A stretch of DNA of 34,112 bases from a virus. A model generated the notes under the pieces. It saw only the letters and a list, made by a program, of their open reading frames with translations. It did not search any database and had not been told where the DNA came from. The position numbers and the translations under genes are program-made. This document shows, piece after piece, positions 15,243 to 23,656 of the stretch. The stretch lies in IMG/VR virus record IMGVR_UViG_3300042540_000531, positions 1 to 34,112 of that record. One strand, given 5' to 3'. The stretch's first letter is position 1. Every line of letters begins with the position of its first letter.

Positions 15243-16174
15243 AACTTTCCTTCCATGCGTAGTTTTGCCAATTCCATGGCGTATTTTTCAAGCGGAACTC
15301 CAAGCCTCTTAGCTGTATTAGCTTCTGAGGTTGTCAGCTTCAGTTTTTTAGGTGGCGAGCTGCGCGTTGCCGGGGCGACCACCGAAGCAGGAGGCTTTGC
15401 TTTTTCCCCTGGCGGCTCCCGATCGCCAAAGTACTCAGGGAATTTCTCCCTTACGCGAGAATTGATTTTCTCGTAATACTCATCTGTCAGAGCATAGTGT
15501 TCACCATGTTCCCGGGTAAGCTTTTTATGCAGGCCCATGGCAAAAAACGTCATCTCATCATCAACCCCGGGCTCGCCTGACTGTCCAAACCACTTATTAT
15601 TGGCCTTCCAGGTTTCTGCTTTACGGTCTTGATAAGTATTCTGCTGAACATTATAAGCAGGGTTTTGCTCCTGTGGCAACTTTTCCTCGGGAGCTGGCGC
15701 TTGGGGCTTGAAGTTTTTAACCTTGTCAGCCTTTAACATCGCCGCATTTAATGCTTTCTGTGCCGCCAATATCCGATCAGACTCTTGGCTTTCCAGTGCC
15801 TCTTTAAATAACCGCTCTGCTTCCGTTACTTCCTTTTCCGTGGCTACCTGCATCGTTTTAATTAACGTGCTTTCACCCGTAGTCAGCTTTTCTTTCAGCT
15901 TGGCATTCTCATCAGCAATCTGTTTTGCATACGCGATCGCTGCCTCACGCTCACGAAAAGCCTCTTCCTTGGCCCTGCGCTCATCGTGATAACCGTGCTT
16001 TAAATGCTGAATGCGTTTCTTTACATTATCTGAGTACTGCTTAATCTCATCATCAGGTATCTCAGATGGATCACCCTTTAATGGCGTTGCATTTCTATCC
16101 GCCTCGGGGCGATCGTCCACAATCTCGATCTCTGTCTCACCCTCGACTTCTACTTCAATTTTCTCTTCACTCAT
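15239..16174 (-). CDS. Scaffold protein-like
   Basis: 311 residues with GGAG 5 bases upstream. Acidic N-terminus (MSEEKIEVEVEGETEIEIVD), a long charged helix (KKRIQHLKHGYHDERRAKEE to IADENAKLKEKL, about residues 52-96), a second helix rich in Glu/Ala, a Pro/Gln linker, and a C-terminal helical tail (TAKRLGVPLEKYAMELAKLR). High charge, coiled coils and position between portal and capsid genes fit a capsid scaffolding protein. No protease motif is visible. Confidence 0.8.
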   Translation of the reverse strand: MSEEKIEVEVEGETEIEIVDDRPEADRNATPLKGDPSEIPDDEIKQYSDNVKKRIQHLKHGYHDERRAKEEAFREREAAIAYAKQIADENAKLKEKLTTGESTLIKTMQVATEKEVTEAERLFKEALESQESDRILAAQKALNAAMLKADKVKNFKPQAPAPEEKLPQEQNPAYNVQQNTYQDRKAETWKANNKWFGQSGEPGVDDEMTFFAMGLHKKLTREHGEHYALTDEYYEKINSRVREKFPEYFGDREPPGEKAKPPASVVAPATRSSPPKKLKLTTSEANTAKRLGVPLEKYAMELAKLRMEGKL

Positions 16175-16183
16175 AAATACTCC

Positions 16184-16549
16184 TTATGCGCGGCTATAAC
16201 CACGAGGATCTTGAACAACACCTTCGATCGTGTCGTCATTGATCAGTCGAAACTCACGACCATGGATCTTGAATCGCGTACCTGAATAAGCACGCACCAA
16301 TACAAAATCACCTTCCTTGCACCATGGGCCCGTTGGAAACTTAGCTGCATCTTTGTAGCAATCCGGTCCCATCTTTAATACGAATAAAACGACGGTGCTG
16401 AACTCTTCAATTTTTGCAAGCGAATCAGGCTTGAATAAACCATTGGCGAATTTATCCTCCACCTCTGGTAAGGCGCATAACATCCTATAACCCGTGGGCT
16501 CTGGGAGTTGCGTAGCTTCCTGCTGAGTGTCCTCAGTAATATCAGTCAT
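16184..16549 (-). CDS. GroES-like co-chaperonin
   Basis: 121 residues from ATG 16549 (AAGGAATACG before it). The N-terminal PTGYRMLCALPEVEDKFANG corresponds to the strand and mobile loop of Cpn10. KMGPDCYKDAAKFPTGPWCK, EGDFVLVRAYSGTRFKIHG and EFRLINDDTIEGVVQDPRG follow the GD-V-L-V ... G-x-x-x-x-x-x-G-x-E-Y pattern. It would partner host GroEL to fold capsid or other virion proteins, as T4 gp31 does. Lying among portal, scaffold and capsid genes supports that role. The start overlaps the upstream gene by eight bases. Confidence 0.8.
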   Translation of the reverse strand: MTDITEDTQQEATQLPEPTGYRMLCALPEVEDKFANGLFKPDSLAKIEEFSTVVLFVLKMGPDCYKDAAKFPTGPWCKEGDFVLVRAYSGTRFKIHGREFRLINDDTIEGVVQDPRGYSRA

Positions 16550-16730
16550 CGTATTCCTTCATTCGATTGGCAAGGTCTTCGTTAATACGCCTTGCGACCA
16601 AAAGACCTTGAATCTGGCCGCAGACGAATTTGTACTCCTCAAAGCTCTTCATGCTCCCTTGCGAGAGTTGTCCTTCCAAATACTTAATCTGTTTATCAAT
16701 CTCTAGCTCTATGGCTTCTGCGTAATTCAT
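16542..16730 (-). CDS. Small helical hypothetical protein
   Basis: 62 residues, starting MNYAEAIELEIDKQIKYLEG, with YKFVCGQIQGLLVARRINED later; predicted as two helices. The start overlaps the portal stop (ATGA) and the end overlaps the co-chaperonin gene. Such small proteins commonly follow the portal gene in environmental phages. Function unknown; translational coupling suggests a fixed ratio with portal. Confidence 0.7.
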   Translation of the reverse strand: MNYAEAIELEIDKQIKYLEGQLSQGSMKSFEEYKFVCGQIQGLLVARRINEDLANRMKEYDD

Positions 16731-19129
16731 TTACCCATCCTCGCCAAAGACTGGTCGCGCTGAATATCCGCCGCCTTATCAATCATCTTGGCCGCTATAT
16801 TCTGCTCAGCAATCTGATTCATACTCTGAATCCTTGCCTCTTCAAGCCTCACCTTGTCCTGCTGCGCCTGAGCTTTCAACATAATGTCAGCCTGGTCCTT
16901 CTGGGCCTCACGCTGCTCCCTCTGCTGCTTAAGCTGTAACTCAGCCTGCTGCATCTGGATTAATGGATCTTGTGCTTGTTGTTGAGCCTGTTGTTGCTGA
17001 GCCTCTGCCATATGTTGCTGTAACAACTGCTGAGCCCCGCGGGCGGCAAGTCTTGAAATCTCCACCTCAAAGTCTTCAGGCAATGGCTGATCTGGTGGCG
17101 GTAATGGCACACCAAGTTGCTGCTCGATCTGCTTGCGGTACAAGAAAGCCATATGCTCATTCACATGGGCCATGGCCGCGGCCATCATCACACCACCTTG
17201 CGGATTCTGCTGAACTTGCTGGCGCAACATCGGATCTTGTATAGCAGCCATGTGTACAGCCAAGTGAGCCTCATGGTCCTGATAGATAAACGCCTTAACC
17301 GGTTGCATGGTCAGTATGGCCATGTTCTCCGATACAGGATCACGCGGCTGCTCTGCCTTGGCGGCTGGTATCAGCTTATCGATGTTCTTGATACCCAAGA
17401 CCTCCAACATGCGCTTATGTAACTCCGGCATGTCATAGATCTGAGGTGCTTGTGCCGCTAACTGTAGGACCGCTTGATACTGAGTAACCCGCTGTGCCAG
17501 TGTCGTTGCATTAGGATCAGAGACTGGAATGACATCCACTAAGTCATAGTCAGCCTGTTTAACCATCCGGCCGCCGGGCGCATCCACGTCATAGTTGTAT
17601 TCAGTAGGTGCGTAGTCTCTGATAATCCCTGCAAGTAACTTAAACTCTTGCCGCATGGAGTAATGAAGCCTTGCCTGCACCGCAGACATAACCTTGAGCG
17701 TTCTCTCCAATACAGCTAGTGTCGTACCCACCGGCGTATTCGCGGACAAGTCCGAAATCTGCATATCAGCTGTTGCAGCAAAACGACGTCCTTCCTGAAC
17801 GATAGTCTGTAGCAACTGATAAAGAACCTGGCTCGGCTCTTTGTATGGCAGTGGCAGGATGTTGTCCCTAATAGAACCTGAAGGCACATCCACATCCCTG
17901 AACTCTCCCGGTGCGATCGGTGTGTCATCACCTTTGACTCGCAGACCGCGGGACTTTAATCCCCCAGGCAGGTTTGATAACGTGCCCGCATCCACCAACT
18001 GTCGGATTAATGAAGTACCTGACTTGGCAAAAGCACCTACCAAGTGGATCAATCCAAAACCATAAAACCCAAAGCCCGGTATATAGGGATAATGGACAAA
18101 GTGCATCCGCTTTAGCTTTAACGGATCCTCTTCATACCAGTTCCTACGGATGGCTAGGATCTTGTTTGTGCTTTCATCAATCGTCACCACATAAGGCAGT
18201 GCAATTTCCGTGGGGCCGTTCTTGTCCGTGTCTTCAAACCCGGGTAAATCCAGCTCAACGTGCATCTCAAGAATGCGATACCTGTCATCCATCGTGGCTG
18301 ACATACCTTCTTCTTCAGCCTTACGTTTCTCCACCTCACTTAATACCGTCGATGGCTCACCCAAATCCACGTCACGGTAAAACCCTGCGTGTTGTAGCTT
18401 CCTTACTTCATTCTGAGTTTTACGCATGATGTGCGTAATACGTGGCGCCGACCTTAAATCACTAGCGCCAAAGGGAACCACAATATCTTCCGCCGGGATG
18501 AACATGGAAACCGGCCGGCCCAATGAAGGATCGTAGTAAACCTTCTTAAATGCCGATCCAGCCAAAGCCAACGACCAAAGCATCTTCTCGTGCTCAGGTC
18601 TGTACTCAGGCATTTCCTCTGTTAGTCGGTAGTTCATGTCATCTTTGACACGCTCTGCCGCATCTTCCTTCTCTTTAGTCAGCGCTCCAACAATCTGAGT
18701 CTTAACCGGCCCCGAGGCAGGGAAAGTCTCCATGATGGATTCAGCTTGGAACCTAACTGCCGCCTCTGACAGTAGCGGATAAAACACACCACATGCCCCG
18801 GGCCATGGTTCTGTACGTTCCTCGTACTTCAAACCAAGTAGCTTCAGTCCATCTGCATAGGTATCTACCCATTCCTTGCGGGATGACTTATCGGTCTCAT
18901 AGTCTTGGATCAGATCACTGGCAATAGACGCCAGATCACGGTCATCCATGTAATCAGCAAGATTGGCATCAAAGTCTTCTGGACTCTCACGCTCAGCTTC
19001 AAAAACAATCTCTACGCCATCTGCTGATATAGCCATAGCATCTGGGTTTTCGATCTCAATTTCCACTTCCGTGGGTTCTTCCATGGCGGCATCAAGACCT
19101 AATGGCGCAGGATAAAGTGCAGGTTCCAT
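16727..19129 (-). CDS. Portal protein
   Basis: 800 residues from ATG 19129, TAGGAG upstream. An acidic N-terminus, then LASIASDLIQDYETDKSSRK, LKYEERTEPWPGACGVFYPL, KVYYDPSLGRPVSMFIPAED and GFYGFGLIHLVGAFAKSGTS: the wing and clip pattern of large P22-type portals. The last 150 residues are Gln-rich helices (HMAEAQQQQAQQQAQDPLIQ, then coiled coil), like a barrel. It forms the dodecameric ring for DNA entry, docks terminase and holds connector proteins. It follows large terminase by only 8 bases. Fold assignment is by pattern, not by search. Confidence 0.9.
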   Translation of the reverse strand: MEPALYPAPLGLDAAMEEPTEVEIEIENPDAMAISADGVEIVFEAERESPEDFDANLADYMDDRDLASIASDLIQDYETDKSSRKEWVDTYADGLKLLGLKYEERTEPWPGACGVFYPLLSEAAVRFQAESIMETFPASGPVKTQIVGALTKEKEDAAERVKDDMNYRLTEEMPEYRPEHEKMLWSLALAGSAFKKVYYDPSLGRPVSMFIPAEDIVVPFGASDLRSAPRITHIMRKTQNEVRKLQHAGFYRDVDLGEPSTVLSEVEKRKAEEEGMSATMDDRYRILEMHVELDLPGFEDTDKNGPTEIALPYVVTIDESTNKILAIRRNWYEEDPLKLKRMHFVHYPYIPGFGFYGFGLIHLVGAFAKSGTSLIRQLVDAGTLSNLPGGLKSRGLRVKGDDTPIAPGEFRDVDVPSGSIRDNILPLPYKEPSQVLYQLLQTIVQEGRRFAATADMQISDLSANTPVGTTLAVLERTLKVMSAVQARLHYSMRQEFKLLAGIIRDYAPTEYNYDVDAPGGRMVKQADYDLVDVIPVSDPNATTLAQRVTQYQAVLQLAAQAPQIYDMPELHKRMLEVLGIKNIDKLIPAAKAEQPRDPVSENMAILTMQPVKAFIYQDHEAHLAVHMAAIQDPMLRQQVQQNPQGGVMMAAAMAHVNEHMAFLYRKQIEQQLGVPLPPPDQPLPEDFEVEISRLAARGAQQLLQQHMAEAQQQQAQQQAQDPLIQMQQAELQLKQQREQREAQKDQADIMLKAQAQQDKVRLEEARIQSMNQIAEQNIAAKMIDKAADIQRDQSLARMGK

Positions 19130-19137
19130 CTCGGCTC

Positions 19138-20640
19138 CTAGTAATAAGCAACCTTGCGCCGGTACATCGGCTCTCGGTCTTCATCATCTGATTGCAGGCT
19201 CAAAAACCCGCCAGTCCTAAATCGTAATAACGCTTGAGTCATAGAGTCTACAAGGTCATCATGCTCCCCAGAAGGAAAAGCCGCCACCTCTTCAATCAAC
19301 TCATCAGCAAACTTACGCTCCGGCACCCATATCCGACCCGACGCAAACAAATCCGATACGGCATTTAGCCTCACGATCTTGTCGTTACCTTTGGTGGGGC
19401 TGTATTCACTGACCGGTATACCCATCCTCCTGAGTTCAAAGACCAATGGGCTTCCTGCTGCCTTAGCTTCAACCAGAAATACATCCGGTTCCCACTCGCG
19501 GTAGGTTTCATAAGCCTTCTGCTTAAGCTCTGGGAATTCATATCGGTCCTTAAACGCATCCAACAAGATGATATTCGTTTCTCCTTCCTCTGTCGTCCAC
19601 ACACCCCAGGTCGTACAAGCCGAATAATCCGCCCGGTTGTGCTTGAGAAACGCCGTATCCCAACTCTGAATCACAAAATCACACTGTGGCGGCCTATCTG
19701 CCTCCCACCTTTTCCACCATTCACGCTTAACAATTGCACCTTCTTCCGCCGTTGGCTGCTGCTGATACTGAGCATTCCATTTACCTACCGGCAACTCCTC
19801 TTTAAGCGCTAATAACTCTTCTAATTTCCAAAACTCAGGCCAAACAGGTTTGCCCGACGGCATAATCGCAGGTAATTCAATAACCTCCCACTCATCCCCG
19901 CCCCGCGTTTGACTCGCTTTAATAACCTGACCCGTTAAATCTCTCAACGACCAACGTGTAGCAACAATAATAATCGCCCCACCAGGTTGTAATCGCTGAC
20001 GTGGCCCAGACGTATACCATTCATATACTGAATCAAATATATCGGGTTTATGTGCCGCTAATTTAGCTTCTTGCTCAGAATGCGGATCATCAATAATTAA
20101 TAAATCCGCACCTTTACCCGTAACAGAACCACCAACACCAATCGAAAAATATTCACCACCCTTATTAGTCGCCCACCTACCAGCCGATTTATTATCAGCA
20201 CGCAACTTCACATCATCAAACACTTGATGATAAGTTTCAGAATCAATAAGGTTTCTTACATTACGCCCAAAACCCACAGCTAATTCAGCAGTATGCGAAG
20301 TCTGAATAACTTTCTTATCAGGATATTTACCCAAAAACCAAGCCGGCAATAAATAACTGGCAAACTGACTTTTTGTGTGTCTCGGTGCCATGTTAATAAT
20401 AAGACGTTTATTATGTCCATTAACAACATTTTCAAATGCCTTAGCCACTATTTCATGATGTTTACCCGGTATAAACCCCGGCCACATGCGCCTTACAAAC
20501 GTCATGAAATCATTTTGCGCCAGGGTCTTAGCATCCTCCCGCTCCAGTTCCTCTATCTCCTGAAGCAATATCCTCTTCTCATCCTCAGTAAGTAGATGAA
20601 GCTTCCCGGCGGCTGCCTTAGCCAACTGCCTAAGATCCAT
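19138..20640 (-). CDS. terL: Terminase large subunit
   Basis: 500 residues. An ATPase core comes first: Walker A-like APRHTKS (85-91), Walker B LLIIDDP (170-176) and the coupling motif IIVATRW (214-220). The C-terminal RNase H-like nuclease has FVIQSWDTAF (D318), LVEAKAAGSPLV (E381) and a late acidic pair in GEHDDLVDS (451-452). It is the motor that packages DNA through the portal and cuts concatemers. The start has GAGGAAG upstream and overlaps the winged-helix gene. The length is normal for the family. The C-terminus (DREPMYRRKVAYY) extends past the nuclease. Confidence 0.95.
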   Translation of the reverse strand: MDLRQLAKAAAGKLHLLTEDEKRILLQEIEELEREDAKTLAQNDFMTFVRRMWPGFIPGKHHEIVAKAFENVVNGHNKRLIINMAPRHTKSQFASYLLPAWFLGKYPDKKVIQTSHTAELAVGFGRNVRNLIDSETYHQVFDDVKLRADNKSAGRWATNKGGEYFSIGVGGSVTGKGADLLIIDDPHSEQEAKLAAHKPDIFDSVYEWYTSGPRQRLQPGGAIIIVATRWSLRDLTGQVIKASQTRGGDEWEVIELPAIMPSGKPVWPEFWKLEELLALKEELPVGKWNAQYQQQPTAEEGAIVKREWWKRWEADRPPQCDFVIQSWDTAFLKHNRADYSACTTWGVWTTEEGETNIILLDAFKDRYEFPELKQKAYETYREWEPDVFLVEAKAAGSPLVFELRRMGIPVSEYSPTKGNDKIVRLNAVSDLFASGRIWVPERKFADELIEEVAAFPSGEHDDLVDSMTQALLRFRTGGFLSLQSDDEDREPMYRRKVAYY

Positions 20641-20848
20641 CTTTCTTCCTCACAACCCTAACACTCCTACTCTTCCCAGGCGTCCGCTTCAAATACCCCT
20701 GCTTACACAGACTCTTCACAAGCCTATGCACATTACTCTTACTATCCTGTAAGAGCACAAACCTAATATCGTCATACGACGGACCAAAGTGATACAACTC
20801 CCACCAAGTCTTCACCGCCAACAATACCTTAGCCTCCGCCTTGGTCAT
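20630..20848 (-). CDS. LexA-like winged-helix DNA-binding protein
   Basis: 72 residues from ATG 20848 (GAGG 7 bases upstream). A GTG start one codon earlier is possible. MTKAEAKVLLAVKTWWELYH, then GPSYDDIRFVLLQDSKSNVH and RLVKSLCKQGYLKRTPGKSR, match the LexA N-terminal winged helix (helix, recognition helix with S-x-x-x-V-x-R-L-V-x-x-L, wing). It lies between the two terminase genes with overlaps on both sides. It may help terminase find the packaging site or regulate the late promoter; both are inference. Confidence 0.75.
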   Translation of the reverse strand: MTKAEAKVLLAVKTWWELYHFGPSYDDIRFVLLQDSKSNVHRLVKSLCKQGYLKRTPGKSRSVRVVRKKDGS

Positions 20849-21761
20849 CACTCAACCTCTTCTGCACCTCATCCCTAGCTTCCTCCCTAGGCTGCCACTC
20901 TATCTTCGGCACCTCCCCCATCGTCTCCGCATACCACCGCTTAGGATCCTCCCATATCGGCTTCTCCTTTTTTCTCCTACCCCCCTTATGGGAACCCACT
21001 TCCTTTTCAAGGGGGGCCTCTTCCTGAGTAAATCCGCCAGCTGGCGGAATTGTAGACTTTAGTAGGGGGTGGGGGTCTTCTGGATCGGCAAAGTTATCGG
21101 TGGGTACGTGTGGATTTGAATATTTATCAGAAGGTTCGTGTGGATTATTGGACCTTGCGCCGCCCCTGCCCGCCCCGCCACTTTGTGCCCCCTCCCCCTG
21201 GGTGGGGTCGCCCTCGTGCGCGTGCGCGTGTGTGCCTGCGTCCGTGCGTGCCTCCACGTCGATCACCCCGCCGAGCCGCGCCAGCTTTTCCCTGAGCTTG
21301 GCCGTGGTATCGCCGCCGCGCTCATGCGTGATAACCGAGCGGGTTTCGAAGGCTGCAACATCCGCAAGCTTGCCTAGTAGCTCGAGAGCCCTGAGCCGAT
21401 CGCCTGGACGTTGAGCCGTTCGCGCCTCATGCTGAAGGGAATCAACGACAAAGTTTCTTATGTCAAGGGGGTTTTGCGAATACCTCAACCTCTGCACCGC
21501 CTTTTCTTGCGCCAGCGCTTGCTGCACTTCCGGCCGCTTCGCCACCTTCCACGCCGCTGTGCTAACCGACCTCGAGGTTCCGCCGGGTTCGAACGCTTCG
21601 ATGAACGCTTCGCGCTTGCCTGCGCCCTCTGCCATACGTTGAACGAACTGCCGCTCTCGAGGTGATAGCTCTACGTGAGGCATGAGCACCTTATCTGCTG
21701 GCACTCCCCGCTGAATTGCCTTCAATGCTGCCGCTGGTAGCTCTACCCCTTCGCTTGCCAT
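20829..21761 (-). CDS. terS: Terminase small subunit-like
   Basis: 310 residues, ATG 21761 with GAGGT upstream. The N-terminal half carries LSPRERQFVQRMAEGAGKRE and FIEAFEPGG, then STAAWKVAKRPEVQQALAQE, the helix-turn-helix pattern of small terminases. The helical oligomerisation part runs through RALELLGKLADVAAFE. The C-terminal 130 residues are long for the family. They are low complexity with His/Gly-rich THAHAHEGDPTQ, and include IPPAGGF encoded by the palindromic element at 21028. It recognises the packaging start and hands DNA to the large subunit. It is the first gene of the late operon, behind the promoter at 21792. Confidence 0.8.
   Translation of the reverse strand: MASEGVELPAAALKAIQRGVPADKVLMPHVELSPRERQFVQRMAEGAGKREAFIEAFEPGGTSRSVSTAAWKVAKRPEVQQALAQEKAVQRLRYSQNPLDIRNFVVDSLQHEARTAQRPGDRLRALELLGKLADVAAFETRSVITHERGGDTTAKLREKLARLGGVIDVEARTDAGTHAHAHEGDPTQGEGAQSGGAGRGGARSNNPHEPSDKYSNPHVPTDNFADPEDPHPLLKSTIPPAGGFTQEEAPLEKEVGSHKGGRRKKEKPIWEDPKRWYAETMGEVPKIEWQPREEARDEVQKRLSDDQGGG
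21028..21069 (+). repeat. Palindromic 42-base element, copy inside small terminase
   Basis: GTAAA, palindrome TCCGCCAGCTGGCGGA (21033-21048), then AATTGTAGACTTTAGTAGGGGG. On the coding (minus) strand it reads PLLKSTIPPAGGFT in the terminase C-terminal extension. It is nearly identical to the copies at 10724 and 30236. Confidence 0.9.
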
Positions 21762-21778
21762 GCTTACCTCATGTGAAC

Positions 21779-21799
21779 GTTATGCGAACGCATGATAAC
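21779..21799. promoter_or_regulatory. Inverted repeat (operator candidate) over the -10 box
   Basis: GTTATGCG (21779-21786) and CGCATGATAAC (21789-21799) form an inverted repeat with one bulged base, centred on AA. It covers the -10 box of the minus promoter at 21792-21819, so a bound protein would block late transcription. A related TATGC/GCATA repeat lies at 33404-33419. Confidence 0.45.
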
Positions 21800-21819
21800 C
21801 GATCAGCGGCAGATTTCAA
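21792..21819 (-). promoter_or_regulatory. Sigma70-like promoter for the late operon
   Basis: On the minus strand TTGAAA (21819-21814) and TATCAT (21797-21792) are separated by 16 bases, good -35 and -10 matches. It lies about 30 bases upstream of the small terminase start. It is the only clear promoter found for the 21-kb minus operon. Confidence 0.55.
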
Positions 21820-21943
21820 GCGATGAGTGGCTGATCCTGGCTGACCAGTGGCCATTGTGTTTTGACCTATTGTCGTCGGATAATTAAGGCCTGCGCAGCA
21901 ATTCATGCGCTGGTTCTAAACTATATAACCTGGAGCACATGAC

Positions 21944-22297
21944 ATGAAGTTTACTTATGACAAGAACTTTACCGATGCAATGACCACCGCCACACAATGC
22001 GACCCTAAGTGGAGTAACCGTACAAAGGCCGCCTTCCATGCTTTCAACCCTAACGGCGTTATAGCCCTTCGCACTGCTTCAGATGATCGGATCCGGGCGC
22101 TTGTTGACTCGGGCTTTGCAAAGTCCGGGGCCCTGCTTGCTCATGGCTCGCTTAATGATTACCACGTGCGCAAGCTTTACGACTGCGCCATGAAATCCCG
22201 TGTTTCATCTTTCGACCTTAGTTATTACGTCGAACGAATCGAGCATGAGATCGCCACCGCCGATGCTTTTATTGATTCCATCGCCGCCCGTATCTAA
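21944..22297 (+). CDS. Hypothetical protein, first gene of the plus cluster
   Basis: 117 residues, MKFTYDKNFTDAMTTATQCD; GGAG lies 8 bases before the ATG. Mixed helix pattern with RTASDDRIRALVDSGFAKSG and a C-terminal acidic helix (YYVERIEHEIATADAFIDSI). No recognised domain, no membrane segment. It lies downstream of the divergent intergenic region 21762-21943; an AT-rich TATATAAC at 21922 could be its -10 but the -35 is poor. Probably an early protein. Confidence 0.75.
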   Translation: MKFTYDKNFTDAMTTATQCDPKWSNRTKAAFHAFNPNGVIALRTASDDRIRALVDSGFAKSGALLAHGSLNDYHVRKLYDCAMKSRVSSFDLSYYVERIEHEIATADAFIDSIAARI

Positions 22298-22319
22298 CCA
22301 ACCCTTGGAGCTTTCCACC

Positions 22320-22544
22320 ATGCGCCTACTAATCGCAATCACTAACCAAGACCGCCGCGCCGCTGTTTACTTCAACCGTGCGCTTGCCGAGTACACCGTG
22401 CGCTTTTATTCCAACGGCGAGCACCTAACCGATGCCGACTATTTCACCGACTGCAAATCAGACGCCTATAACACCATGAACCATTTCACCGCCGGCATTG
22501 ACCGCCACATGGCCGCCCTTGGTGGTTTTCCAACTTCCCGCTAG
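22320..22544 (+). CDS. Hypothetical protein
   Basis: 74 residues. Start placed at ATG 22320 (MRLLIAITNQDRRAAVYFNR) with TTGGAGC upstream; the longer frame from 22200 runs inside the previous gene. Short strand followed by helices; Tyr/Asp/His-rich middle (YSNGEHLTDADYFTDC). No domain recognised. Confidence 0.7.
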   Translation: MRLLIAITNQDRRAAVYFNRALAEYTVRFYSNGEHLTDADYFTDCKSDAYNTMNHFTAGIDRHMAALGGFPTSR

Positions 22545-22556
22545 GAGCTTTCAACC

Positions 22557-22820
22557 ATGACGCACAAATACACTTTTCACTACGACCCGGGCCACGGATG
22601 GCTTGAGGTTCCCTTTTCCATGCTTCGCGCCTTGAACATCGAAGACAAAATTACCCCCTATAGTTACATGAAAGGAAAAACCGCTTTCCTTGAAGAAGAC
22701 TGCGACTTATCGACTTTCCTTCAAGCCTATCGCCTGCGCTTTGGGCATGACCCGAACATGGCCGAATTACATACAGAAGATTCGCCTATCCGGGGTTTTC
22801 AATCCTATCGCCAACCCTGA
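22557..22820 (+). CDS. Hypothetical protein (DPGHGWLEVP motif)
   Basis: 87 residues with GGAG 9 bases upstream. MTHKYTFHYDPGHGWLEVPF is an opening I have seen in many short phage proteins of unknown function. It continues with LRALNIEDKITPYSYMKGKT, FLEEDCDLSTFLQAYRLRFG and a polar C-terminus. No cysteine pairs or membrane part. Confidence 0.75.
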   Translation: MTHKYTFHYDPGHGWLEVPFSMLRALNIEDKITPYSYMKGKTAFLEEDCDLSTFLQAYRLRFGHDPNMAELHTEDSPIRGFQSYRQP

Positions 22821-22888
22821 GAGCCTAGCCCATCGCCTCGCGTGCGGGGCTTTGGGGTGTGCTTTTGCACCATAACCAGAGAGAACCA

Positions 22889-23089
22889 ATGAAAAAACTG
22901 ATTAACCGGCTAGCCCTTAGGCTTGCACCCTTTACAGTGCGCGTGCTTAGCTCAGACCGCACTTATACCCACCGCGCCCACACTTACCGCGAAGCACTCG
23001 AATGGGCCCAGCAATACCCCGCCGACTGGGGTCGCGTTATTATCTCCGGCCGCTTTGGTCGCACCATGGCAGAACGGGGGCAAGCATGA
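22889..23089 (+). CDS. Small basic hypothetical protein
   Basis: 66 residues from ATG 22889 (AGAGAGAACCA upstream). MKKLINRLALRLAPFTVRVL has an amphipathic basic N-terminus, then YTHRAHTYREALEWAQQYPA and a Gly/Arg end (GRFGRTMAERGQA). No domain recognised. The stop overlaps the next start (ATGA). Confidence 0.65.
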   Translation: MKKLINRLALRLAPFTVRVLSSDRTYTHRAHTYREALEWAQQYPADWGRVIISGRFGRTMAERGQA

Positions 23090-23415
23090 ACGCACCAGCA
23101 TACAACGCAGCAATCCTTGATGTAATCGTCGACCGCATGGCAGAAATCAAGGCGCAGATCGCCGCCCTGACCGACGAGCAAAACAACCTCCGCGACACGC
23201 TAATCGACTCAGGCCTGAGCACTATCGACGGCACGCTACACCGCGCCGCCGTGAGCCATTGCGCCGGCCGCACTACCATTGACTGGCAATCGATCGCTTT
23301 ACATCTAAAGCCTTCGCATCAGCTTATGACCGCGCACACATCAACCGGCGAGCCTTACTACACCGTGAAGCTTTCAGCAAAGCCAGCCGAACGCCGGGAA
23401 AGGGTTAAAGCATGA
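23086..23415 (+). CDS. Coiled-coil hypothetical protein
   Basis: 109 residues from ATG 23086, overlapping the previous stop. The N-terminal helix DVIVDRMAEIKAQIAALTDE followed by QNNLRDTLIDSGLSTIDGTL looks like a coiled coil ending in a short hairpin. The C-terminal half has RTTIDWQSIALHLKPSHQL and TVKLSAKPAERRERV. This shape is common among phage proteins of unknown role, perhaps nucleic-acid-associated. Confidence 0.7.
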   Translation: MNAPAYNAAILDVIVDRMAEIKAQIAALTDEQNNLRDTLIDSGLSTIDGTLHRAAVSHCAGRTTIDWQSIALHLKPSHQLMTAHTSTGEPYYTVKLSAKPAERRERVKA

Positions 23416-23654
23416 GCCGCTTTATTTTGCATTTCATGGGCGATATCGACCGCGACGAACTAAACACCCGCAGCACGCGCTCGGGTGCATACGTCCGGGA
23501 ATACGCCACCCTAGAAACGATACCCGAACCGGACCGCCGCCAATTTGCTTGGATGTTAGAGCACGGCGAGCGCGTCACAAATTGCGGATCATACGTTTAC
23601 CAAATCAGGCCCGACCAAATCAACCGGGGCCAAATGGCCCTTGAAGGGATTTAG
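23412..23654 (+). CDS. Hypothetical protein
   Basis: 80 residues, MSRFILHFMGDIDRDELNTR, with SGAYVREYATLETIPEPDRR and a C-terminal NRGQMALEGI. The start overlaps the previous stop (ATGA). No domain recognised; position in the chain of coupled small genes supports reality. Confidence 0.65.
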   Translation: MSRFILHFMGDIDRDELNTRSTRSGAYVREYATLETIPEPDRRQFAWMLEHGERVTNCGSYVYQIRPDQINRGQMALEGI

Positions 23655-23656
23655 CC

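Noticed and set aside
22826-22876. Hairpins between 22820 and 22889 as a terminator on plus
   Set aside because: The stems are imperfect and no clean T-run follows; genes continue directly downstream in the same cluster.
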